Below, one piece after another: positions 8,169-16,526 of a stretch of DNA of 26,763 bases. Every line of letters starts with the position of its first letter. Position 1 is the first letter of the stretch. This stretch comes from an uncultured Lentisphaeria bacterium. Lineage in GTDB: Bacteria > Verrucomicrobiota > Lentisphaeria > Victivallales > UBA1829. The notes under the pieces were generated by a model that saw only the letters and a program-made list of their open reading frames with translations, made no database searches and was not told the DNA's origin. A program made the position numbers and the translations under genes. The stretch lies in assembly GCA_905211485.1 (NCBI GenBank), contig CAJMAW010000028.1, forward strand, positions 1 through 26,763. Reading direction: 5' to 3'.

Positions 8169-9743
8169 ATGAGAATTCCGTCGAAGGCACTGGCGGCAGC
8201 GCTTTGCGTTCTGCTGGCCCAAACTGTCGGAGCGGATGTGAAACCCGCGGCCATTTTCAATGACAACATGGTCCTGCAACGCGACCGGGAAGTTCCGGTC
8301 TGGGGGACCGCCGCACCGGGTGAGGAAGTCGAACTGCAGTTCGCCGGCCAGACACTCAAGACAACGGCGGACAAGGACGGAAACTGGGAAGTCCGTCTGC
8401 AGCCTCTCGCCATGAACAAAGAAGCGGCGGACATGACGCTCAAGGGGAAAAACACACGTATCCTGAAAAACATCGTCGTGGGCGACGTCTGGCTCTGCTC
8501 CGGACAGTCGAACATGGAAATGACTTTCTCCTGGGGCATTCTCGACGGGAAGAAATTCATCGAGGAATCCGCGAACTATCCCCTGATCCGCAAGGTCAAA
8601 ATCCAGAGGCTGACAGCGGAAACCCCGAAGCGAGACATTCGCTGTTCTTCCTGGGACGTCTGTTCTCCGAAAACTCTCACCAACTTTACCGCAACCGGAT
8701 ACTTTTTCGCCAGAAAACTCTATCAGGAGCTCGAAATCCCGATCGGCCTGATCGACGACAGCTGGAGCGGATGCCGGATCGAGCCCTTCATGCCGCCGGA
8801 AGGATTCCGCCAGAAGGAACTGCAGCAAACGGCGGACTTTCTCGACACTCTCAACCCCGCCACTGAAGCGGGGCAGAAAAATTTCCAGGCCTATTTCGGA
8901 AAACTCAAAGAGTGGCTCGCAGATGCGGAACAATCCGTTCAGGCAAAAGCCCCTCCCCGGACCCTTCCCCCGTCTTATCCATCCCTGACCACCTATCCGG
9001 GGAAACCCACCACCCAGTACAATGCCATGATCGCTCCGATCACCCGTTTCCCCATCAAGGGCGCCATCTGGTACCAGGGCTGCTCCAACAGAGGGGAAGG
9101 TGACATTTATTACTTCAAAATGAAAGGTCTGATCGAAGGATGGAGAAATCTCTGGGGCTATGACTTCCCCTTCTACTTCGTCCAGCTTGCCGCCTATACG
9201 GCTGCGACAAAAGATCCTGCCGGTGGAAACGGATACGCGAAAATCCGCGAAGCCCAGCGCCGTGCCCTTTCCATCCCCGGAACCGGAATGGCAACCGCAA
9301 TTGACATCGGGGATCAGAAAGACATTCATCCGAAAAACAAGATTGACGTCGGAGAGCGTCTTGCGCTCTGGGCTCTGGCCAAGGACTACGGGAAGGATTC
9401 GCTGGTGTATTCCTGCCCCCTCTTCAAATCCATGAAGATCGAAAACGGAAAAATCCGTCTTGAATTCGACTATGCCGACGGTCTCATGACGGCGACCAAG
9501 ACCGGATACGCTCCTCCCGTCCCGGACAAAAACGCGAAACCCGCCCATTTCGCCATTGCCGGAGCCGATAGAAAATGGGTCTGGGCGGATGCCGTGATTG
9601 ACGGAAACAGCATTCTTGTTTCCTCTCCCGAAGTTCCCGAACCCGTCGCTGTGCGCTATGGATTCCGCGCGTATCCCGATGGACTCAACCTTTACAACGC
9701 CGCCGGACTTCCCATGGTCCCGTTCCGTACAGACAACTGGTAA
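8169..9743 (+). CDS. Secreted sialate O-acetylesterase (SASA/SGNH-type)
   Basis: The 524-residue protein should remove O-acetyl groups from sialic acids or related glycans. A signal peptide covers about residues 1-22 (cleavage likely after VGA), so it acts in the periplasm or outside. An N-terminal beta domain (about 25-100) precedes the SGNH-type core. That core has GDVWLCSGQSNMEM with catalytic Ser114, the block IWYQGCSN near W301, and DIHP with His387. In most relatives the middle block reads WYQGE, so here a Cys (C305) replaces that Glu. The ribosome binding site AAGGAG sits 7 bases before the ATG. The gene stands alone between an AT-rich leader and a strong terminator. Length fits the family. 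The exact acetylated substrate (sialic acid or xylan-type sugar) is inferred only from family. Confidence 0.92.
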   Translation: MRIPSKALAAALCVLLAQTVGADVKPAAIFNDNMVLQRDREVPVWGTAAPGEEVELQFAGQTLKTTADKDGNWEVRLQPLAMNKEAADMTLKGKNTRILKNIVVGDVWLCSGQSNMEMTFSWGILDGKKFIEESANYPLIRKVKIQRLTAETPKRDIRCSSWDVCSPKTLTNFTATGYFFARKLYQELEIPIGLIDDSWSGCRIEPFMPPEGFRQKELQQTADFLDTLNPATEAGQKNFQAYFGKLKEWLADAEQSVQAKAPPRTLPPSYPSLTTYPGKPTTQYNAMIAPITRFPIKGAIWYQGCSNRGEGDIYYFKMKGLIEGWRNLWGYDFPFYFVQLAAYTAATKDPAGGNGYAKIREAQRRALSIPGTGMATAIDIGDQKDIHPKNKIDVGERLALWALAKDYGKDSLVYSCPLFKSMKIENGKIRLEFDYADGLMTATKTGYAPPVPDKNAKPAHFAIAGADRKWVWADAVIDGNSILVSSPEVPEPVAVRYGFRAYPDGLNLYNAAGLPMVPFRTDNW

Positions 9744-9770
9744 AAAAAACACCCCGTGAATCCAAATGAA

Positions 9771-9798
9771 TCCAGCCGGAGAAGAGAATCCGGCTGGA
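9771..9798. repeat. Perfect 10-bp inverted repeat after the esterase gene
   Basis: TCCAGCCGGA (9771-9780) and TCCGGCTGGA (9789-9798) form a perfect hairpin with an 8-base loop. No T-run follows it directly on either strand, so it probably protects the mRNA end or assists the adjacent terminator rather than ending transcription itself. Confidence 0.6.
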
Positions 9799-9807
9799 AA
9801 AAACGAA

Positions 9808-9870
9808 AAGGCTTTTCCCGTTCTGAGCTGAAAGACTCATGGGGGGGAAAGCCTTCTTTCTTATTTTATT
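9808..9870. terminator. Bidirectional rho-independent terminator
   Basis: The arms AAGGCTTTTCCC (9808-9819) and GGGAAAGCCTT (ending at 9855) pair over about 11 bp with one bulged base. The plus strand then runs into CTTTCTTATTTTATTT. On the minus strand the same stem runs into TTTTCGTTTTTT. It therefore serves both the esterase gene and the convergent minus-strand operon ending at 9984. Confidence 0.8.
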
Positions 9871-9983
9871 TCATAGGATTCCAGCCGTTTTTCCCCATTC
9901 TTTCCTCTGACTTCATTTTCATCAGCCCCCTCTTTTGTGTCATCAGACGGAAAAGAAACAGGGGAAACAGGAGAATGAACGGA

Positions 9984-10232
9984 TCAGAAACGTTTTTTCT
10001 TCCGGAGAAAACACATTTCGTTGCAGCGCGGACAGCGGGTGATGTTTTCACTGTCATGCTTCGCCATGAACGCCAGATGACAGTTGCTGCAGGTATAAAG
10101 ATGTTCCTTCACAACGGTCCATTCCACGGCTCTTCTTCTCCGCAGCTCCTCACGGAACCAGAGCACCGCCAGCACAATGAACCAGCAGATGAAATACACG
10201 GAAAAAATATGCGCGAAAGGCAGAGGAATCAT
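9984..10232 (-). CDS. Small membrane protein with a zinc-ribbon tail
   Basis: The 82-residue protein has one hydrophobic helix (about 9-26), then a basic stretch (REELRRRR). A CxxC pair follows at C48/C51 and a second at C67/C70, which should form a small zinc ribbon. By the positive-inside rule the ribbon should be cytoplasmic. I do not recognise the family. Its ATG overlaps the stop of the TonB-like gene (ATGA at 10229-10232), so it is the last gene of the exbB-exbD-tonB-like run and is translationally coupled to it. It is too short for a functional claim. A chaperone or assembly factor for the complex is one guess. Confidence 0.75.
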   Translation of the reverse strand: MIPLPFAHIFSVYFICWFIVLAVLWFREELRRRRAVEWTVVKEHLYTCSNCHLAFMAKHDSENITRCPRCNEMCFLRKKKRF

Positions 10233-11218
10233 TTTTCCACATCCTTTTTCAGAAGTTCGGGTATTCCGGAATCAGAGTCCCAGTAAACGATCAGCATGCC
10301 CGGGAGATTCTTCCCGTCCGCGACATATCCCAGAGCATTTCTGAGAGCATAAAGGTCAAAGTCGGGAATCCCGCAGGAAGAGACGATTCTGAGCTCTGGC
10401 GGCAGATCCGGTGAGGAGGCGGGAGAAATCTTCAGGCACGTGGTCCCTTCCGGAAGAGATTTTCTCTTTTCCAGAGAGAGCAGCTGCGGATCGGAAGCGG
10501 AAATCAGCGGCACGGGATTTCCCCACTCATCCGTGCAAAACGGATAAGAAGGGGACGGAGACTGAGTTTGCTGCAAAGGTTTCGCCGTCTTTTCTCCGGC
10601 CGCTGTCTCCGTTCCGGCTGTTTTCTCCTCGGATTTCGGTCCTGCGGAGTTTTCCGCGGAACTTAAACTTGTTTTGCGGAGAGGAACCGCAAGCGGACGG
10701 AAAAAGTCACTCAGGTTGCGGACAGCGGATCCGGCAGGGCTCCCGTCTTCATTTTCCCCATCATCCCCCGCTCCTGCTTTTCCTCCCGGCAGACGGCGCA
10801 TCTCAAGACTGCAGTACGGCCCCGGAAAGATCCCCCATGCGGACAAAGGCAGCGGCACATTTTCACGGAAATCCTCTTCTCTGCGGAAAACCGAAAACCC
10901 CTTTTCTTCCGGCGGCATCAGAAGCAGGGACGGATCGTTGTAATCAAGCCAGTATTTCAGCGCGGCCTCTTCCTCCGCCTTCGCGGGATCGCCTTCCGTA
11001 TAGACAATGGTATAGCGGCTGTTTTCGTTCTGGGCGGATTCCGCCATCATCACCGGGCGGAAGACGAGTGCGAAAACCAGATGCAGCGCCAGAGCCAGAA
11101 AAACAATCAGGAGAAAATAAAAGATTCCCTCCCCCCTTTTTTTCCTGCATCGGAAGCCGGAACTGAAAGAGTCGGAGGAGGCGGAAGGGGAAGAAGAAGA
11201 CAAGGATGGCAAAGACAT
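10229..11218 (-). CDS. TonB-like periplasm-spanning protein
   Basis: The 329-residue protein has a Ser-rich cytoplasmic N-terminus and basic residues (RCRKKR). One membrane helix follows (about 31-53), then a long low-complexity periplasmic region rich in Pro, Ser, Glu and Lys. The C-terminal segment (RIVSSCGIPDFDLYALRNAL) looks like a divergent TonB C-terminal domain. The helix contains His46 in LALALHLVFALV, matching the membrane histidine of TonB, but lacks the Ser four residues before it. Its position directly after exbD (3-base gap) supports a TonB or TolA role of passing inner-membrane energy to outer-membrane receptors. The call rests on architecture and context more than on sequence identity. 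Its stop overlaps the next gene by ATGA. Confidence 0.65.
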   Translation of the reverse strand: MSLPSLSSSSPSASSDSFSSGFRCRKKRGEGIFYFLLIVFLALALHLVFALVFRPVMMAESAQNENSRYTIVYTEGDPAKAEEEAALKYWLDYNDPSLLLMPPEEKGFSVFRREEDFRENVPLPLSAWGIFPGPYCSLEMRRLPGGKAGAGDDGENEDGSPAGSAVRNLSDFFRPLAVPLRKTSLSSAENSAGPKSEEKTAGTETAAGEKTAKPLQQTQSPSPSYPFCTDEWGNPVPLISASDPQLLSLEKRKSLPEGTTCLKISPASSPDLPPELRIVSSCGIPDFDLYALRNALGYVADGKNLPGMLIVYWDSDSGIPELLKKDVEK

Positions 11219-11221
11219 CTG

Positions 11222-11692
11222 TCAGTTCTCCGTATCAATGAAAGTCCTGTCATTCTCTCTGGGGGGGGGAGAAGCCATCATGACGGCATTGAGATTGAGT
11301 TCTTCGGCAAGAGAGAGCAAAGGCGTCAGAGTGGCAAGGGAATTGGCGCGGTCGGCGCGAATTACGAGTGTTTCGCGTTCCCCGTCGCGGCGGGTTCGAC
11401 TCATGACGTCGATGATGTTTCTCCGGAGGACGTCCATGTTGCTGATCAGGATGTCGTTGAAATACAGTGTCCCGTTTTTGTCGACTGTGACGATGAAACG
11501 CTTTGCCGCATCGGTCGTTTTCGTTCTGGCGACCGGCAGATCAACGTTGATTCCGGAAATGGGCACAAAACTCGACCCGATCATGAAAAAGACCAGGAGA
11601 ATGAAAAACACGCTCACATAAGGAGTCATACGGGGATAGCCGCTGAAGATTTTCAGATTCGGCCTGATTCGCACCACACATTCAGTTTTCAT
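11222..11692 (-). CDS. ExbD/TolR-family protein lacking the membrane aspartate
   Basis: With the ATG at 11692 the protein has 156 residues: a short cytoplasmic N-terminus, one membrane helix (about 25-44), and a periplasmic ExbD/TolR domain (VDLPVARTK, VTVDKNGTLYFND, VIRAD, then the final helix-strand). The normal helix start reads TPxIDV. Here it reads TPYVSV, so Ser27 stands where the proton-binding Asp (Asp25 of E. coli ExbD) should be. The codon on the minus strand is AGC, not an ambiguous base. I chose ATG 11692 over the longer frame to 11821 because it overlaps the exbB stop by only 11 bases and has GGAAG about 8 bases upstream. A Met at 11707 is a weaker alternative. Family membership is clear, but function may differ from a proton-driven ExbD. 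Confidence 0.88.
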   Translation of the reverse strand: MKTECVVRIRPNLKIFSGYPRMTPYVSVFFILLVFFMIGSSFVPISGINVDLPVARTKTTDAAKRFIVTVDKNGTLYFNDILISNMDVLRRNIIDVMSRTRRDGERETLVIRADRANSLATLTPLLSLAEELNLNAVMMASPPPRENDRTFIDTEN

Positions 11693-12311
11693 CGGGATGA
11701 CTTCCATTTTTGTGATGTTGAAAAAAGTAAATGATTTCCGATGATGCCTTTTCCATTTCGACACAGAACGCCTGCACCCGCGACAGCAGATAATTGTAGG
11801 CGATATGGCAGGGAATGGCAACGCAGAGCCCTGCCGCCGTGCAGATCAGAGCGGTATACACACCTTTGGAAAGAGCAGCCGGCGTCGTCATGCTGTTCTG
11901 CATGACCTGAAAGGTTTCGACCATCCCGACAACCGTGCCGAGAAGTCCGAGCAGAGGCGCCACATAGGCAATCGTCGCCAGAATGTTCAGCCGGGATTCC
12001 AGACGAGGAACTTCCACCAGGGACTGATCTTCGATCGCCTGCTTGATGTCGTCTCCGTTCTGATAGGCCTGAATGGCGGCTGTGAGGAGACGTGCCACAG
12101 GACCGGGCGTATTGTCGCAGAGGGTGATCGCCTCAATCATTCCGTCGCGGCGCAGAACGTTCACCAGCCCCGCAACCAGTTCCCCGACATCCACCTGGGC
12201 CTGATGAAACTGAAACCATTTCTCAATCAGAATATACAGCGCAATCAAACTACACAGCACGATCACCACCATCACCGGACCGCCGTCGAGAATCATCTGA
12301 ATGTAAATCAT
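11682..12311 (-). CDS. ExbB/TolQ/MotA-family inner-membrane protein
   Basis: The 209-residue protein has three membrane helices (about 8-29, 110-133 and 150-174), with a cytoplasmic loop between the first two, as in ExbB/TolQ. The hallmark LGLLGTVVGMVETF is present with Thr126 (equivalent to ExbB Thr148), and Thr158 matches Thr181. The residue aligned with the channel glutamate Glu176 is Thr153 (GVYTALICTAAGL versus GIAEALLATAIGL in E. coli). ExbB/TolQ pentamers normally enclose an ExbD/TolR dimer and convert proton flow into movement of TonB/TolA. The gene overlaps exbD by 11 bases, follows the TPR gene by 130 bases, and starts at ATG 12311 with a GGGGATGAAG stretch upstream. Confidence 0.9.
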   Translation of the reverse strand: MIYIQMILDGGPVMVVIVLCSLIALYILIEKWFQFHQAQVDVGELVAGLVNVLRRDGMIEAITLCDNTPGPVARLLTAAIQAYQNGDDIKQAIEDQSLVEVPRLESRLNILATIAYVAPLLGLLGTVVGMVETFQVMQNSMTTPAALSKGVYTALICTAAGLCVAIPCHIAYNYLLSRVQAFCVEMEKASSEIIYFFQHHKNGSHPDEN

Positions 12312-12441
12312 CGCGTCTTCATCCCCATATCCCGTTCAAATCGTTCAACATAAAAAATCGTTCCACACAATTTTATTCAATACAGTAAATCCTTCCGGCA
12401 CAACGTGTTCGACACAATGCACCGAATATATTCCGCCCGAT

Positions 12442-15225
12442 TCAGAGGCTGAATCTGAGGCGTTTGATGCGCTTCATTCTTTCCGCCACGATTCCGGGAT
12501 CCTGTATCCCGGCGCCGGAAAGCCATTTCAAGCCTGTCAGAGCAGATTCTATATTCATGGAAAGCGGCCTCTGCGAAGCAATGTCCACCATGTTTTCCAC
12601 AGCCTTGACGCACCAGAGCCGCTCTCCCGGACGGCGGGATGCCTCATCGGGCGGAAGCTGGTACAGCAGCTCCCTGTAGCACGTCAGCGCTTCCTCGTCC
12701 AGATTCATCAGCTGAAGACAGCGTCCTTTCCGATACAGGGCCATCGCACGGAAGCGGGGCGGAAGATCCTCCCGGCTCAGAAGAATTTCATACAGAGAAA
12801 GGGCGGCATGGTATTTGGATGGATCATCGGCCTTGGAAGCCATGGCGAAACGGACATCCCCCGCCGCCCCGAGGGCGGCATATTCCAGCAGGGAGGACGG
12901 ACGGCGCTTCGCCGCCTTCTCATAGTACAACACCGCGTTTTCAAAGTCCGAAACCGCGCGCCGGAGATCCCCCATCAGGTAATACGCTTCCGGAATCAGC
13001 GAACTGGAGGGAAAGCGTTCCTCCAGTTCTCCGATCAGCGTTTCCGCCTCCTGATAATTTTCCGTATGGTAGGCGAGAAGCGCTTTCTCATACAGAGCCT
13101 TCGCCTGGATTTCAGGGAATTCTCCGCGTTTTGCCAGCGAACTCAGCGTCCCTAAGGCCTTTTCCCCGGCCCCGGACTCCGCATAATGCGAAGCCAGGCG
13201 GAAGAGCGCCCGGAGCGCATATTCCGAATCCGGATATTTCTCGGAAAGAAGCCAGGTCTGGCGTTCCGCCTCCAGTTCCTTCCCCTGCACGTAACAGACA
13301 TGGATCAGCCAGAAATGCGCACAGGGGGAAAGAATATGATCCGGATATTCCTTCACCAGACGTGCAAAAAAACGTTCGGCAGAGGCAAAATCTCTTTCTT
13401 CAAAAAAGATCCGGCCCGCCTCATACAAAGCATTCACCGTCTTGTCCGCATCGCCGCTCTTCCAGTCCACGTATGCGGAATAATCCAGAGCCGCTTCCTT
13501 CCTGCGTCCGGCGGAGGCATGAGTCAGGGCGCGGAGGTAAAGAGCATCTTTTTTCAAAGAATCCGACGCCTTCGGATCGGAAAGAAGTTCGGAAATGGTT
13601 TTCATCGCCTGATCCCAATCCTTCCCCTGGAACGAGGAGTACGCAGACTGGTAGAGAGCACGGTCACGGAAAGCGGGAAACATCTCAGCAGTCTTCCGGT
13701 AAGCCGCCGCGGCATCGGCATAAAGGCCTTCACGAAGAAGAAGTTCCGCAAGAAGAAAAACAGCCTCCCCACCGGAATCCTTCGTTGTCCGGAAATATTC
13801 CCGCACCAGCGATGCGGCTTCGGAGAAATGCCCTTTTTCCGAAAGAACGGAAAGAGCTTCGTTCAAAGCCTTCTTCCGAAGGGAGACGGAATTCGAGTGA
13901 TCGGAAAAAACGGCGCGGTACAGATCCAGCGCGGGCGCCTCCCTCCCCGCATTCGCCAGAAGACGCGCCGCACGGAGTTTCGTCTCCGCCGTCGCATACG
14001 CTCCCTGAAACAGCTCATACTGCTTCATAGCAAGATCCGCCGCCTGTCCGGGATTATCCGTCTTCCGGTCGAGAAGAGCTAGAATCCGGTCGAGCGAATC
14101 GAACGCATCCTTCCGAAGCGGAGCGGAATCAAAGGCCCGCCGATACGCCTCCAATGCCAGTTCATCCGCTCCGTCCTGACTGCATTCATCTCCAATCAGG
14201 GAATATACAATGAAAAAGAACTCCTTCCCCCCTTTTCTTTCCTCTCCGGAGCTTTCTTTCCCAAGCAGATTCTCATCTTCCCTTTCTTCCCCTTCTTCTC
14301 CTTCTTCTCTTCCCCCGCTTCCGTCAAGCGAAGCGGAAGAGATCGAATCCGCTCCTTTTTCCTTTAAGAGCAGATACAGATTCAGAAGTTTCAAAGCCTC
14401 TTCATCCCGTTTCCCTTCCGGTGCCGGAAAGGAAAGAAGCATCTCCTTCGCTTTCGGAATGTCCCCTGATGCAATCTGATTCAGAATCATCCGTTCAAAG
14501 GCGGAGTGCCCGATGGCGCTGTTTCCGGCTGTATTGTATATAAAGGAATAGTTCTTGGCCGCTTCCGCATTTTCATGGAGCAGCTCCAGAGCAAATGCCA
14601 GAGAGGACAGCACACGGATCCTCCGGGGATCCAGTGAAGTGAATCCCGGCAGAATGCGTTCCAGAATCACCTTCGCTTCCGAGGGTTTCCGTCTCAGAAG
14701 AAGAATATCCGCCTTCCACATGGATACTGAAAGGGAATTCACTCCAGGATATTCCATTTCAAAATCCTGAAGCGTTTTCTCCGCTTCATCGGGAAGAAAG
14801 GCCAGAATCAGAGAATCAATTTCGCGCTCGAAGGCATCACGTCCGGCGGAGGAATCCTGCTTTTTCCGGGCATTTTTACGGTATTTGGCATAGAAACTGG
14901 CGGCTACGGCATAATCGCCGGAGCGGAATGCCTCGTCTCCGGACTTACGGTCCGGATACACCGTTTCCAGACTGTCTGGCTGAACAGGGCGAAGCGAAAT
15001 CGGAGGAAGAACAACGGCTGCATCTGAAGGTGTATCGGAAAGCCCCTCCCCCTCCCTTGCGGAGGAGGAGGAAGTACTGGCAGAGGAAGAAGAAGAAGAA
15101 GAAGAAGAAGAAGGCTCCTGAGCAGAAAGAGATGCTGTTGCCGCAGCTGCGCAGCACAGAAAGAATATCATTGTACGCACGGCTGACGCACGCTGGGGAA
15201 AACGATTATTCGCTCGCCTTTTCAC
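12442..15225 (-). CDS. Large secreted tetratricopeptide-repeat protein
   Basis: The 927-residue protein starts with a signal peptide (KRR..., hydrophobic core MIFFLCCAAAATA, likely cut near SLSAQ). A 10-Ser run and further Ser-rich sequence follow. Most of the rest is tetratricopeptide repeats (for example AGRIFFEERDFASAERFFAR, LFRLASHYAESGAGEKALGT, YYLMGDLRRAVSDFENAVLY), interrupted by a Glu-rich acidic insert around residues 305-335. It should be periplasmic or outer-membrane associated and act as a protein-binding scaffold, in the way YbgF and BamD-like TPR proteins do beside Tol and Bam systems. The start is GTG 15225 with AAGGAG nine bases upstream. The exbB gene follows in the same direction. 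The exact function is unknown. Confidence 0.88.
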   Translation of the reverse strand: MKRRANNRFPQRASAVRTMIFFLCCAAAATASLSAQEPSSSSSSSSSSASTSSSSAREGEGLSDTPSDAAVVLPPISLRPVQPDSLETVYPDRKSGDEAFRSGDYAVAASFYAKYRKNARKKQDSSAGRDAFEREIDSLILAFLPDEAEKTLQDFEMEYPGVNSLSVSMWKADILLLRRKPSEAKVILERILPGFTSLDPRRIRVLSSLAFALELLHENAEAAKNYSFIYNTAGNSAIGHSAFERMILNQIASGDIPKAKEMLLSFPAPEGKRDEEALKLLNLYLLLKEKGADSISSASLDGSGGREEGEEGEEREDENLLGKESSGEERKGGKEFFFIVYSLIGDECSQDGADELALEAYRRAFDSAPLRKDAFDSLDRILALLDRKTDNPGQAADLAMKQYELFQGAYATAETKLRAARLLANAGREAPALDLYRAVFSDHSNSVSLRKKALNEALSVLSEKGHFSEAASLVREYFRTTKDSGGEAVFLLAELLLREGLYADAAAAYRKTAEMFPAFRDRALYQSAYSSFQGKDWDQAMKTISELLSDPKASDSLKKDALYLRALTHASAGRRKEAALDYSAYVDWKSGDADKTVNALYEAGRIFFEERDFASAERFFARLVKEYPDHILSPCAHFWLIHVCYVQGKELEAERQTWLLSEKYPDSEYALRALFRLASHYAESGAGEKALGTLSSLAKRGEFPEIQAKALYEKALLAYHTENYQEAETLIGELEERFPSSSLIPEAYYLMGDLRRAVSDFENAVLYYEKAAKRRPSSLLEYAALGAAGDVRFAMASKADDPSKYHAALSLYEILLSREDLPPRFRAMALYRKGRCLQLMNLDEEALTCYRELLYQLPPDEASRRPGERLWCVKAVENMVDIASQRPLSMNIESALTGLKWLSGAGIQDPGIVAERMKRIKRLRFSL
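15086..15112. repeat. (GAA)9 trinucleotide repeat encoding a poly-Ser tract
   Basis: Nine uninterrupted GAA units on the plus strand are read as TCT serine codons by the TPR gene, just after its signal peptide. Any slippage changes the linker length without breaking the frame. A shorter GGA-rich tract (15061-15074) lies next to it. Confidence 0.9.
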
Positions 15226-15368
15226 AGTCTCTTTCTCTCCTTGATTCCAGTTGTTTCCATTCTCATTCTCTGTCTATTATTAGAAGAAATCAGAAGAAAA
15301 AGGAAACGGGAAGGATCGCTTTTTTTCAGTCAAGCCGGTCTTCTCCGGCCCCTGCTGCGCCGCCGCCG

Positions 15369-16526
15369 TCATTCCTGTGCGGAAGAAGCGCCCGCCTGAG
15401 ATGCCGCGGAAACGGTTGGCGGCAATGAGGATGCAGAGCCGGAAACAGAAGAAGCCTGTTCGCCCGGGGTCTTCTCGGAGACAAGTTTCTCCCCGGCAAG
15501 CTTCGCCTTGATCGCAGACAGGATTTTATCCACAAGCTCCGGATGTTCAGAAAGATATGCTTTTGTTCCATCTCTTCCCTGTGCGAGCTGTTCTCCGTCA
15601 TAGGAAAACCAGGAGCCTCTTTTTTCAATCAGCCCCATATCCGTGGCGACATCCAGAACGGAACCGACACGGGAGATGCCTTCATTCCAGTTGATGTCGA
15701 ATTCCGCCACCTTGAACGGGGGCGCAAGTTTGTTTTTCACGACTTTCACCTTGGTCCGCGCACCGGTGGCTTCACCGTTGGCGCCATCCTTCAGGGTGCC
15801 GATTCTGCGGATGTCCAGCCGGACGGTACAGTAATATTTCATGGCGTTCCCGCCGGGTGTTGTTTCCGGATTCCCGAACATCACTCCGATTTTTTCGCGC
15901 AGCTGGTTCGTAAAGATGCAGCAAGTGCGGCTGCGGTTGATCGCGCCGGTCAGTTTGCGGAGAGCCTGAGACATCATCCGGGCCTGGAGTCCGACAAACG
16001 AATCGCCCATCTGCCCCTCGATTTCCGCACGGGGGACAAGCGCCGCAACGGAGTCGATCACCAGGACGTCCACGGCATTGCTGCGGACAAGAGTTTCCAC
16101 AATGTTCAAAGCGTCTTCCCCGCAGTCCGGCTGGGAAATCAGGAGATTGTCGATATTGACACCGATTTTTTTTGCGTAGACGGGATCAATGGCATGCTCA
16201 GCGTCAATGATGGCGGCCGTCCCGCCCGCCTTCTGTGCATTCGCGATCACATGCAGACAGAGCGTGGTTTTCCCCGAAGATTCAGGTCCGAAAATTTCCA
16301 CGATGCGTCCGCGGGGGAGGCCCATCGTCCCCAGCGCGATGTCAAGGGACAACGCCCCTGTGCTGATCACGGGAACATCCACAACTGCATTGTCCCCGAG
16401 ACGCATGATCGAGCCTTTCCCGAACTCTTTTTCAATCTGGCCGACCGCTATCGCAAGGTTCTTGTCCCTGGCCGAAACATCCGGGGACGAGCCTTTCCCG
16501 GAATTTTTACTTTCCTTCTCCGCCAT
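15369..16526 (-). CDS. recA: RecA recombinase
   Basis: The 385-residue protein is the DNA strand-exchange ATPase of homologous recombination and the SOS co-protease. The Walker A motif GPESSGKT lies at 80-87. Other RecA-specific blocks are ALGTMGLPRGRIVEIFGPE, IIDAEHAIDP, VIDSVAALVPRAEIEG, MGDSFVGLQARMMSQALRKL, and loop L2 in NQLREKIGVMFGNPETTPGGNA. The C-terminal domain is present, followed by a Ser/Ala-rich low-complexity tail of about 35 residues. Length is slightly above E. coli RecA (353). The start ATG 16526 has only a weak purine-rich ribosome binding site (GAAGAGAA). I see no convincing LexA box in the 170-base gap to gyrB. The TPR gene follows 143 bases downstream in the same direction. 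Confidence 0.99.
   Translation of the reverse strand: MAEKESKNSGKGSSPDVSARDKNLAIAVGQIEKEFGKGSIMRLGDNAVVDVPVISTGALSLDIALGTMGLPRGRIVEIFGPESSGKTTLCLHVIANAQKAGGTAAIIDAEHAIDPVYAKKIGVNIDNLLISQPDCGEDALNIVETLVRSNAVDVLVIDSVAALVPRAEIEGQMGDSFVGLQARMMSQALRKLTGAINRSRTCCIFTNQLREKIGVMFGNPETTPGGNAMKYYCTVRLDIRRIGTLKDGANGEATGARTKVKVVKNKLAPPFKVAEFDINWNEGISRVGSVLDVATDMGLIEKRGSWFSYDGEQLAQGRDGTKAYLSEHPELVDKILSAIKAKLAGEKLVSEKTPGEQASSVSGSASSLPPTVSAASQAGASSAQE

Noticed and set aside
7995..9752. 585-codon open frame opposite the sialate esterase
   Set aside because: Antisense of a well-supported gene with signal peptide and catalytic motifs, and its composition is typical of a shadow frame.
9756..10286. 176-codon plus-strand frame after the esterase
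   Set aside because: It runs through the terminator hairpins and opposite the zinc-ribbon gene. It has no convincing ribosome binding site and no motif.
12639..14082. Long plus-strand frames opposite the TPR gene
   Set aside because: Low-complexity Arg/Pro/Ser-rich products with no motifs, overlapping a well-formed TPR protein.
15334..15349. Hairpin GCCGG/CCGGC as a recA terminator
   Set aside because: On the minus strand it is followed by A-rich rather than T-rich sequence, and the stem is only 5 bp.
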